From positions 62,011,475 to 62,075,474 of the forward strand of contig JACSVZ010000007.1 in NCBI GenBank assembly GCA_014706295.1: a DNA stretch of 64,000 nt. The letters run 5' to 3'. The notes beneath the pieces are model-generated. The model saw only the letters and a program-made list of their open reading frames with translations, was not told the origin of the DNA and did no database searches. The position numbers and the translations under genes were made by a program. Origin of the DNA: Lycocorax pyrrhopterus obiensis (taxonomy: Eukaryota > Chordata > Aves > Passeriformes > Paradisaeidae). Of this stretch, positions 14,501-22,171 are shown one piece after another (the first letter of the stretch is position 1; each line of letters begins with the position of its first letter).

Positions 14501-15273
14501 TCCCTGTGCTTCTCCCCAAGCCTGGATTCAGGGCACAATCCCCGTGCCTCCCCCCCGGGCTTGGATTCAGGGCACAATCCCTGCATGCCCCCAGCCTGTC
14601 CCAAAGTCTGCACTGAGGGCTGGATTCAGGGCACAATCCCTGTGCCTCCCTCCAAGCCAGGATTCAGGGCATATCCCCGTGCCTCTGTCCAAGCCGGGAT
14701 TCAGGGCACAGCCCTGCATCCCCCCCAGCCTGTCCCAAAGCCTCACCGAGGGCAGAGCCCCAGGATCGCCTCCCACCCTCACCTGGACACTCGCATCCCC
14801 ATCCCACCCCCAAGCCTCGGCTCCAGGGCGCTCCAAGTTTGGAGAGGCGGCTGAAGAGGAGCTTCCAGCCCCGGTGTCCCGCGGGGTGGAGGTTTGGGAA
14901 AGGGAATTTTGGAGGGGTTTTGCCCAAAGGCAAAACTTACCTCGGCGAAATAGAGGTTGAGGAGGCAGAGGCTGGAGAAGAGGAGGCAGCCGGGCAGGCA
15001 GTACAGGAGCCAGTGGGCGAAGGGCTGCTGGAGGCGGAGGGCCTGCAGGGAATTCTGCAGGTAGAAGGAGAACAGGGTGGTCCTGAGGGCTGCCCAGAGC
15101 AGGCAGAGGAAGAGGCAGAGCGTGTGGTAACTCAGCCGCCGCTCGCGGTAGTAGAGCAGCAGCCACAGCTGCAGGTAGGCGAAGAGGAAGAGCGCGGCGT
15201 AGAGCGCCGTGTGGAGCACGGTGAGCCCCAGCTCCACGGCGTAGGGCACGGCCGCCCCCTCAGCGAGGGCCAT
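2360..15273 (-). CDS. GPR137C: GPR137C, seven-transmembrane GPR137-family membrane protein (7 coding exons, 380 aa)
   Basis: Joining 15273-14941, 7659-7616, 6982-6754, 4409-4260, 3735-3613, 3518-3403 and 2507-2360 on the minus strand gives one open frame of 1143 nt with GT-AG introns throughout. Seen: seven hydrophobic segments. Exon 1 holds TM1-TM3, exon 3 TM4-TM5, exon 4 TM6 and exon 5 TM7. A hydrophilic tail follows, with a [12 protein letters not shown] motif. Family knowledge: GPR137 proteins are multispanning, mainly lysosomal membrane proteins, and the paralogue GPR137B acts on Rag GTPase/mTORC1 signalling. The sequence matches human GPR137C more closely than GPR137 or GPR137B ([20 protein letters not shown], ending [12 protein letters not shown]). 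The human protein is longer, about 429 aa, mostly at the N-terminus. The chosen start at 15273 is moderately certain because the frame is open upstream to 15603. The gene is divergent from TXNDC16 and shares its CpG-island promoter. Confidence 0.93.
2499..2612 (-). repeat. 41-bp tandem triplication containing the GPR137C exon 7 acceptor
   Basis: Three copies begin at 2499, 2540 and 2581 on the plus strand, exactly 41 bp apart with few mismatches. Read on the minus strand, each carries a pyrimidine tract ending CTCTCCTGCAG and then the first coding bases TTGGCCAC. The unit is therefore a complete 3' splice site plus the start of the exon. Confidence 0.95.
2613..3402 (-). other. GPR137C intron 6, remainder
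   Basis: Non-coding. It contains a short CR1 3' end (2855-2975) and otherwise unremarkable sequence. Confidence 0.7.
2855..2975 (+). mobile_element. CR1 LINE 3' end, truncated
   Basis: Contains the CR1 3'-terminal block (gcttggagcaacctgg, ggaaggtgtccctgcccatg) in sense orientation. Confidence 0.85.
3403..3518 (-). CDS. GPR137C: GPR137C coding exon 6
   Basis: Cytoplasmic tail, residues 294-331 plus part of 332. It contains the family-conserved [20 protein letters not shown] stretch followed by DDDLSRLG. Donor GTGAGT. The split glycine codon is completed by the C at 2507 in the last exon. Confidence 0.92.
3613..3735 (-). CDS. GPR137C: GPR137C coding exon 5
   Basis: Residues 253-293. [20 protein letters not shown] forms TM7, followed by [14 protein letters not shown] at the membrane edge. 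Acceptor GTGCCCACAG, donor GTAGGC, phase 0. Confidence 0.93.
4260..4409 (-). CDS. GPR137C: GPR137C coding exon 4
   Basis: Residues 203-252. TM6 is followed by the family signature [12 protein letters not shown] and the luminal loop [11 protein letters not shown]. The acceptor is TTCCTGTCCTAG and the donor GTGAGT; both boundaries are phase 0. Confidence 0.93.
4900..5212 (+). mobile_element. CR1 LINE 3' end, truncated
   Basis: Sense copy ending caacccaaaccattctggga, in GPR137C intron 3. Confidence 0.92.
6754..6982 (-). CDS. GPR137C: GPR137C coding exon 3
   Basis: Residues 126-202, with TM4 ([18 protein letters not shown]) and TM5 ([19 protein letters not shown]), ending in the family-conserved [11 protein letters not shown]. 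Donor GTGGGT, phase 0. Confidence 0.93.
7616..7659 (-). CDS. GPR137C: GPR137C coding exon 2
   Basis: A 44-nt exon encoding [14 protein letters not shown] plus part of a lysine codon, the loop after TM3. The acceptor reads TTTCTTGCAG and the donor is GTAAGT. It matches human VICKVRCATELDRHK. Confidence 0.9.
8918..9190 (-). mobile_element. CR1 LINE 3' end, divergent subfamily
   Basis: Antisense copy beginning tcatggaatcactgaatcgc and then aggttggaaaagccctccaa. It is a different CR1 subfamily from most copies here. Confidence 0.85.
11299..11745 (-). mobile_element. CR1 LINE 3' end, about 450 bp
   Basis: Antisense copy starting cacagaatcatttgggttgg and extending into the upstream CR1 region (tcccctcatcccttgttccc-like block). 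Confidence 0.88.
11988..12292 (+). mobile_element. CR1 LINE 3' end, truncated
   Basis: Sense copy: gagagctggagagggacttg through caacccaaaccattctggga. Confidence 0.92.
13570..14160. promoter_or_regulatory. Candidate intronic regulatory stretch with a CRE-like site
   Basis: Contains TGACGTAA at 14130-14137, a CREB/ATF-type site, within about 600 bp that lack recognisable CR1 and keep scattered CpGs. It lies 0.8-1.4 kb inside GPR137C intron 1. Function is inference. Confidence 0.3.
14486..14740. repeat. Minisatellite with about 38-bp period
   Basis: ggattcagggcac (first copy ggattaagggcac) recurs at 14486, 14524, 14563, 14622, 14660 and 14697. Spacings are 38, 39, 59, 38 and 37 bp. It ends about 200 bp from the GPR137C exon 1 donor. 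Confidence 0.9.
14941..15273 (-). CDS. GPR137C: GPR137C coding exon 1
   Basis: Residues 1-111, with TM1, TM2 and TM3. The first residues are [20 protein letters not shown], and GAAVP matches the human sequence just before TM1. The exon ends ...NLYFAE, followed by a strong GTAAGT donor at 14940-14935, phase 0. The ATG has G at +4 but C at -3, so the context is only fair. Confidence 0.9.
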
Positions 15274-15390
15274 GGGGCAGCGGGAGGCACCGACCCCCTC
15301 CCTGCCTTCCCTCAGCCCCGGCTGGACACCCCCATGCAACAAAGGGGAGCCCCCCCTCCTTTCTCCTTCTTCTTTTCCTTCTTCTTCCTC

Positions 15391-15423
15391 TCCTCCTCCT
15401 CCTCCTCCTCCTCCTCCTCCTCC
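15391..15423. repeat. (TCC)11 microsatellite
   Basis: Eleven TCC triplets inside a longer pyrimidine tract, just upstream of the chosen GPR137C start. On the GPR137C strand the region would read as a glycine/glutamate run if translation began upstream. Confidence 0.95.
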
Positions 15424-15699
15424 CCCTCCCGCCCGCCCGGCTGCACCGCCCGCCCGCCCGCCGCCAAACAACTCCGTGCCGGGGACAGCCGGCTGAGCCC
15501 GCTGATTTGAGGGGCGGCGGCGCGCGCCCCCCATTGGCCGCCCGCCGGCCCCGCCCCCCGCCGCGCCCATCCGCCGCGCCCACTGGCCGGCGCCGCCTGT
15601 CAATCACCCGCGCGACGCCCCCGCCGCGCCGCCGCTTTGCTTCTTGGGTTGGCGACGCCGCCCGCCCGCCATCCCTTCCTCCTTCCCTGAGAGGCGGCG

Positions 15700-15845
15700 A
15701 GGGGTGAGAGGGGAGAGAGAGAGAGAGGGACGGTGAGAGGGGAGAAAGGGAGGGGAGAGAGAGGGGCGGCGAGGGATGAGAGAGGAGAAAGAGATGAGAA
15801 GGATGAGGGAGGGGCGAAGGGATGAGAGGGGCGGTGAGGGGAGCG
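15700..15845. repeat. GA-rich purine tract in the CpG island
   Basis: Imperfect repeats of gagaggggagaga and related purine motifs, probably within the 5' flank or first exon of TXNDC16. Confidence 0.75.
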
Positions 15846-15899
15846 CTAAGGGCCCCCCCCGCAGGAGCCGGGGGGATCTGGGCACCTCCGCAGGCAGAG

Positions 15900-16337
15900 C
15901 CGGGGTGCGGGAGCATCCCCGCTGCAGGCTGGGTCCGTGGCCGTGTGGGGATGTCCGGGTGTCGCTCACGGACCGTCGGTGCGGGGACATCCCCGCTGCA
16001 GGATGGGTCCGTGGCCGTGTGGGGATGTCCGGGTGTCGCTCACAGACAGTTCCATGCAGGCGGCCATCCCTGTGGATGCAGGGACAGCTCAGGGACCCGC
16101 GCTGCGAAGCGGTCTCGGCTCCGGGGGGAGGATACCGAGAGGCCCCGCTCGGCTCAGGGGTTCCATCGCCGGGCTGGCACAGACCCACCCGCGCTGGTTT
16201 GGGCACGCCCGGTGTTCCAGCCGTGCAGCCGAGCCGCCGGCCAGAGGGACAGCCCCAAGGGACACCTCGGGGCGGGATGCTGGCCTAGCACCGCGGAGGA
16301 GGGATGAGGACATCGGCCTGAACGCTCGGGACACCAG
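15900..16337 (+). other. TXNDC16: TXNDC16 non-coding exon 1 (5' end approximate)
   Basis: A consensus donor CAG|GTAAGT has its last exonic base at 16337, at the downstream edge of the CpG island. Coding exon 2 needs a spliced leader because its frame has a stop (TAG at 21988-21990) before the ATG. The 5' limit is a guess. Confidence 0.6.
15914..16048. repeat. 74-bp tandem duplication in the CpG island
   Basis: catccccgctgcagg begins at 15914 and again at 15988. The following sequence is nearly identical for about 60 bp (gtccgtggccgtgtggggat, then gtccgggtgtcgctcac). Confidence 0.92.
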
Positions 16338-16517
16338 GTAAGTGACAGCCCTAAGCCGTCCGGAGCTTGTATCCAGTGCCAGCTGCTTTCCAGGGACTTC
16401 GGGGAGCTGGTCCCCAAGGACAGACTGAATGGGGCAGCAGCAGTGGGTGATGCTGCTTCCACCAGGGAAGTGGTGGAATTCAGCAGGTGGTGATTCCAGC
16501 ATGTGGTGATGCTGTCA

Positions 16518-16675
16518 GGGAAGTGGTGGATTCACCATCCTTGGAAGTGTTCACAAACCCCGGGCATGTGGCACGTGGGGACATGGGTTAGTGATGGGCT
16601 TGGCAGTACTGGGGGAATGGTTGGAATCGTTGCTCTTAGAGGTTTTTTCCAACCCGTAAGATTCCATGATTCCGT
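16518..16675 (+). mobile_element. CR1 LINE 3' fragment
   Basis: Sense fragment ending gattccatgattcc, just downstream of the TXNDC16 first exon. Confidence 0.8.
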
Positions 16676-17323
16676 GCTGCAGGCTGCCTGCTGTCCACGG
16701 GAATCAAAGCCCTCCTCTCCTGGTGTGGGCAGAGGGAAAGGCTGCAGTGTGTCCCTCCTGTAGCCTTGGATAGCAAGTGAGACCCAGCTGCTGGGAAGTT
16801 GGACCTGGAAGTGAAAACGAAAGTGAAACTCTTCTGGAAGTGGCAGGATAAGGGGCAGCGTGGGAGCGTCACTGCAAAAATCCAGGCAAAGCCCACTGGG
16901 CAACAGGCTGGGATGCACTTGGATGTTTCCCAGAGAAGGATCCCTGTGCTTCAAGATGCTTCCACAGCTGCCCCTGTAGGCAGTAGGGAGGTGGAGTGGG
17001 TGGAAAGGGCCGGTAGTTACTTCAGTCCCATAATTGCAGGCTCATCCCAAAGTTCTGGAGAAGCATCTCACTGTTACTCCAGCTCCAAACGCTGGGGAAT
17101 TGCAGCTTTTCCACCCTACTCAAATCACTTGTGTCCAAGAACCTTTGGAAAATTTGAAAGGAGTTGGGTTGAGCTCTGTGCCAGCAAATTGGGTAGTGCT
17201 AATGAACCTGTGATAATCGTGGGTTTGTGATAATTAATTTGTTGGCTGTGTAGGAAAAGTCTGGAGCAGGGAAGGGAAGTGTGTAGTGAAAAATAGGAAA
17301 AGTGATACAATTCCAGGTAAGGA

Positions 17324-17556
17324 ATTATGGATTGGGTTGGAAGGGACCTTAAAACTCATCCAGTTCCACCCCCTGCCATAGCAGGGACATGTTCCACTAT
17401 CCCAGGCTGCTCCAAGCCCTGGCCTTGGACACTTCCAGGGATCCAGGGGCAGCCACAGCTTCTCTGGGCACCCTGTGCCAGGGCCTCACCTCCCTCACAG
17501 ACAGGAATTCAATCCCAATATCCCATCTAACCCTGCAGTGGGAAGCCATTTCCACT
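17324..17556 (-). mobile_element. CR1 LINE 3' end, truncated
   Basis: Antisense copy. A short sense CR1 fragment (17551-17615) abuts it, suggesting a nested or secondary insertion. Confidence 0.88.
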
Positions 17557-17615
17557 TGGGGAATGCTTGGACTCAGTGATCTTAGAGGGCTTTTCCAACC
17601 TGAAAGATTCTGTTA
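17551..17615 (+). mobile_element. Short CR1 3' fragment
   Basis: cagtgatcttagagggcttttccaacc and an attctgttat-like tail, in sense orientation. Confidence 0.65.
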
Positions 17616-18127
17616 TTTTTCTGGATCACCTAAAGGGAACTTGTTTGCACGGAAAAAAATGCAGGAAGAGCCATCAGTGTTCCTCTCTGCCTTGCATTTT
17701 GGAGCAGCAGCAGCAGGGATATTTGTGCTGGGACATCCAGGTGAGCTGGAGAGAGAGCTTCAGCCTGTCCACCCTGCTGTAGCTAAGGGATTGAGTCAGC
17801 TCCAATGGATTTGGGGTCTGGTTTGTGTCCTCCCCGCCAGGAAATTTGGGAGAGCAGCTCACTGGTTAAGTGTTGCTAGAAGGGCATGGAAGGCAGGCGA
17901 GAATCCTGCCAAAAATCTGTGCCAGCTGGGTGTGGGGTGAATGTCCTGCTGCAAAGAGAGGCCTCATCTGGGTCCATCAGCACAAGAGAGCTTGAAGTGA
18001 CTCAATTTAGGAGCATCCTAAATGCTCCTGGTTTAGGGACATCTACCTAGGGAATTAAAACTTACCAGCTGAGGGCTGGGAGATGATGGAACAGGATGAA
18101 ATGAACTCAGAGCAGCAGTGCAGTGTA

Positions 18128-18322
18128 TTTCTGGGGAGACACTGGCACAGGATTCCCAGAGAAGCTGTGGCTGCCCCTGGATCCCTGGAAGTGTCCAAGG
18201 CCAGGCTGGATGGGGCTTGGAGCAGCCTGGGACAGTGGAAGGTGTCCCTGCCCATGGCAGGGTTGGAACTTTGGTCTTTGATGTCTCTTCCAACCCAAAT
18301 CATTCAGGGATTCTGTGATGAT
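18128..18322 (+). mobile_element. CR1 LINE 3' end, truncated
   Basis: Sense copy with the cagagaagctgtggctgccc block and an attcagggattctgtgat end. Confidence 0.92.
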
Positions 18323-19125
18323 ATTTGGATAAGACATAAAGTGTAGATTTTACACCACTGGCATCGAAGTCCAGGCTGACTGTGTTTCTCCTGAGTCCAG
18401 GGAAGCCCATGGATGATGGAGATGGTACCAGCTGGCTGTGCAGTCCATAATTCCACTAGGACAGCAGTTCATCTTTGTCTTGTGACTCTTAAATCCCACC
18501 CCATGACACCCTCCTTTGAGGAAGCTCAGCTTCCTCAGTGATAAATCTTGGCAGCTGAGATCTGTGTGAGGGGAAGTGTCAGGGAAAGCAGCTGGGATCA
18601 GAGGTGATCCCAGCCCCTGGATTCCACTGCAGGGTTCCCAGGCAAAACTGATGTGGCACAAGCAATTTATTCCCCCACAAGAGTTTGTGCTGGGTGTCTC
18701 TGGTGGATTTGGTTTCACTTCAGGTCACCTACAGTGACCTTAACCACCTTGCCTGGCTCTGTCTTGGAATTATGACAGTGGAAACATGAGCCAGGCCTGG
18801 CATTCTGTCAGTGCTGTGCTAGGCTGTCCCTTGTCCATGGGCTTAAGATTTCCCAGCAGTGACACAGAGCTGGTTCACACATCCGTGGTATTTTCACACA
18901 TCTCTGGCAATCCTGCAAGTGTCAGTGGTCCAGGGTTGTGGCTGTTTCCAGCCCTAGGGTGTTAATTTTCCATTGATGGGAAAGAGGTGACAGAGGAAAT
19001 GGCCTAAAAGCTGAATATTCAGGTCTGGATTGATGAGGAACAGAGGGAAGCTGCTGGGAGGGTGGAGTGATGAGGAGGTGAGAGGATGTGAGTGAGGAAA
19101 GGGTGAGCACATGTTTTTCACAGGA

Positions 19126-19475
19126 TCCCAGACTGGTTTGGGTTGGAAGGGACCTTAAATCCCATCTCCTTCCACCCCCTGCCATGGGCAGGGACACCTC
19201 CCACTGTCCCAGGCTGCTCCAAGCCCCGTCCAGCCTGGCCTTGGACACTTCCAGGGATCCAGGGGCAGCCACAGCTTCTCTGGGCACCCTGTGCCAGGGC
19301 TTCCCCCACCCTCACAGGGAAGAATTCCTTCCCAATATCCCATCTAACCCTGCCCTCTGGCAGTGGGAAGCCATTCCCTGTGTCCTGTCCCTCCATCCCT
19401 TGTCCCCAGTCCCTCTCCAGCTCTCCTGGATCCCCTTTAGGCCCTGGAAGGGGCTCTGAGGTCTCCTTGGGGGCT
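19126..19475 (-). mobile_element. CR1 LINE 3' end, truncated
   Basis: Antisense copy of about 350 bp, one of the least diverged in the window. Confidence 0.93.
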
Positions 19476-20261
19476 GGAGTTATGTTTTAAATTGCTGACC
19501 CTCTCCTCCAGCTATAATCCTGTGACATCCTTGAGTCCTTGGAGGCTGCTCCTCTTCCTTCCTTGACAGTAAGCTCTCCCATTTGACCTGGGCTCGTTCC
19601 CACATGCCAAGATTGTGTTTGTGTTTCCATCCTGCCGTAGCCAAGTTTGTCATTTAATAAACATCACCCCCCCATAGCCTGATCCCTGTCCCCTCTGTAA
19701 GCCAGGGGAACAGATGGGAGGGCACGGGACCAGAAATGCCTGACACTGCCCAAAGCTGGAAAGGAGACAACTGGAGATTTTGAGATGAAAAGAAAATAAA
19801 TTAATATGTTTCCAGCTCTGTTGTGCCTTCAGGCCTGCTCCAAACCCCTCAGCTCTGGGAGAAGGAGCCTGTGAAGGCTGTGTGCGCCTGGCTGTCAGTA
19901 ACTCCTCACTTCTGGAGCATGGCAGAGGGTCTTTCCCTCCTTGTTTTTGAAGTGTTTGAGCTTGGGTTGATCCCAGGGCAGCCGTGGTGAGCTGACAGCC
20001 TCTGGCAGAGTGTTGGAGGGAATGACAGCCCGTGGACACAGGGGTGTTTGTTGAGGGAAGCAGCTGCAGCTCATGATGCAAATTCTGCATGGATTCAGTT
20101 CCAGCTTTGTCCCTTTGTTGACCAGGGAGCAGCCACGCTCCAGCAGCAGAGACCAATCCCTGAGGAGCAGGCTGGGAAGGAATGGAGTGGGAAGAAGGTG
20201 GCTTCTCATCCTTAGGGCTCTTTGACTTCCTCACATCATCTGCCACGGCCTGAAGTGAGCA

Positions 20262-20342
20262 GAATCCCAGACTGGTTTGGGTTGGGAGGGACTTTAAAGA
20301 TCATCTTGTTCCATGCCAGGGGCAGGGACACTTCCCATCAAA
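20262..20342 (-). mobile_element. Short CR1 3' fragment
   Basis: gaatcccagactggtttggg followed by a shortened CR1 end. Confidence 0.82.
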
Positions 20343-21080
20343 ATCAATCTGTTCAGGAAAATTCACACTTCATATATGTATTCTCTGGGAAAGTCAAGGT
20401 GGCTACTGAGAAGTGGCAAAATCAGTAGCCAGGAGCAGAAGAGATTTTACAGAATTCTTGTCTGACTTATTGCTACACATATTTTAGGTCCAAGGTAATC
20501 TGATTTTTTAAAATTAATCCTTTAAAGGTTAAATCGTATAGAACGTCTGATCACAGAGAAAAACCCAGCAGTATATATAAAAATAGCATCCATTTAAGTT
20601 ACATAAATCCTTATAAATATAAGAGAGAAATCAGTTATTCTATAAAAAAAATAATTTGGAACATGTGTTCCTGAAGCACCAGCACCACATCCTCATGCTG
20701 AGGGCTTCAGCTACCAAATCTTTATAAATATACCTGCAAAATCCTTCCTCACTGACCAGAAATGAGTGTCAGAAGATGCACATTTCTATTTTGCACCGGA
20801 GCAGGAGGTCTCCTGTTTGAATCTCAAATGGCCATTTGATTCCTGGCAACCTCAGCATGTCCCATCCCTTTGCAGACACCTTTCAGGGCCACATAAATTC
20901 TATTGGCATCCTCGAAGCTTTTTAGCAGGAATGGAGACAGTTTGGGCGGGGGTTTGTGGCTGATGCTGTCACTGCTCGCTGCCTGTGCATGGAATTTTTG
21001 TTTGACTCGAAAGAAATAAAAAGGAGGGAAGAAAAGCAAGCCCTAAGCTGAGAGCACTGAGGGTCTGTGCAGTTGAAGGT

Positions 21081-21731
21081 TGTGCAGGTTTGGCCAAAAT
21101 CTAGTCATATATCCCCTGAGAGAAAACCAGGTTACAACCACCCTTCCCCACACAGGGTTCGGGGAAAAAAAAAGGAAATTTTTCCTCGAAGGAAAGTGAA
21201 AGAAATAAAAACTATTTATTTTAACAAACACACAGGAAAAGGATAATGATGCTAAATAATGAAATGAAATCTCTCGCTATAGAGAGAAACCTGGGAGGAT
21301 TTCAGAGTCCTTCTGGAGGTGTGGTCTCTCTCCTCCTCGGAGCTGGGTCGGCGAGGGGCCACCCCCGGGCCTCGGGGAGGAAATTCTCCCGGTGTGTTCT
21401 GATGTTGTTGAAACAGTCCAGAAGAAAAGAAGGGAAAAAACCAAAGTCCCAGGAAACAAAAGTTCAACTCTCTGTCTCACACCGAGAGGGGAAAAGGGAA
21501 AAAAAAGCCCAGCTGGGTGAAGGAAAGCGAGCAGGGCGCTCCCTCTGTGTTCCTGTAGCCAGAGAACGCAGAGCAGTGAAATCTCTGTGTCCTTGAGAAG
21601 CTGCTTTGAAAAGTTCGTTTGAGTTTTTTTTTTTTCCTCAAGCTGAGTTTAAAGGCACAGAAAAGGCACAAAGTTGCTTTTTGGGCATAGAGCATGATAG
21701 GGGATACACATGACAGAGTCACCCCAAGACA
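21081..21731 (-). mobile_element. Solo LTR of an ERVL-type endogenous retrovirus
   Basis: A 651-bp block with TG...CA ends, flanked by perfect 5-bp direct repeats AAGGT at 21076-21080 and 21732-21736. Read on the minus strand it begins TGTCTTGGGG and carries an AATAAA-containing segment near its 3' half, as in retroviral LTRs. Five-bp target duplications are typical of class III (ERVL) elements, and no internal viral genes are present. The resemblance to passerine ERVL LTRs is from memory and was not tested. Confidence 0.85.
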
Positions 21732-22002
21732 AAGGTGCCACTCAGAGGGAAGAGAGTGGCCTCTGCTGTCCTCTTTGCAGTTGTCTGAGTCACCTGTGGG
21801 TCGAGTGACTAAGTCATAATTTCCTCAAGATATTTGTGTCGTATCAATAATAATTTCCACAGCTGGAAATTGTAGTCATGCAACAGAGACTAAAACATAG
21901 AAACACTCATTTTTGTGTTTGTTTGTGTTTATGCATTACATTTTTTTTTTTATTATTTTTCCCTCAGTTGTGACTCTCCTGTGCCTGTAGCTGGGAACAA
22001 CC

Positions 22003-22171
22003 ATGTCAGCCCAAAAGGACAGATGGGATTCTTCCTTGGTTTTCCTGCTCTTCTGTGCCTCCTCCATCCCAAGGAGTGGGAGCGTGGGCCTGCAGCAAGA
22101 GCCGAGCCCCCAGCACTATTTCAGTGGCTTGGAAGCTGGGAAAGCATCCCTGGCTTTTTTCACCCCCAGTG
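22003..22171 (+). CDS. TXNDC16: TXNDC16 coding exon 1 (start codon)
   Basis: Residues 1-56. The ATG has A at -3, and an in-frame TAG lies 12 nt upstream, so this start is fixed for this exon. It carries the signal peptide and then [19 protein letters not shown], matching human SPQKYFSTLQPGKASLAYF. The preferred acceptor is CCCTCAG at 21961-21967 after a long T tract. Donor GTACGT. Confidence 0.9.

Larger units (their letters stand above)
7660..14940 (-). other. GPR137C intron 1 (7.3 kb)
   Basis: Non-coding interval between coding exons 1 and 2. It holds three CR1 fragments (8918-9190, 11299-11745, 11988-12292), a CRE-containing stretch free of recognisable repeats (13570-14160) and a 38-bp-period minisatellite (14486-14740). 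Open frames inside it show no recognisable family. Confidence 0.8.
14880..16340. promoter_or_regulatory. CpG island, shared bidirectional promoter of GPR137C and TXNDC16
   Basis: The stretch is GC-rich and full of CpG, peaking at 15420-15660. GC boxes (ccccgcccc) lie at about 15549-15560 and an inverted CCAAT box (ATTGG) at 15533-15537. No TATA box is seen. GPR137C coding exon 1 lies on the left and the TXNDC16 non-coding exon 1 on the right, transcribed divergently. CpG-island, TATA-less divergent promoters usually have dispersed start sites, so exact start sites cannot be set by eye. Confidence 0.82.
16338..21967 (+). other. TXNDC16 intron 1 (5.6 kb)
   Basis: Non-coding. It holds CR1 fragments at 16518-16675, 17324-17556, 17551-17615, 18128-18322, 19126-19475 and 20262-20342. 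An AT-rich stretch with no recognisable content lies at about 20440-20700, and a solo LTR at 21081-21731. Confidence 0.75.

Noticed and set aside
21081..21731. Possibility of a full provirus around the LTR
   Set aside because: Perfect target-site duplications flank a single 651-bp LTR with no internal sequence, so this is a solo LTR.
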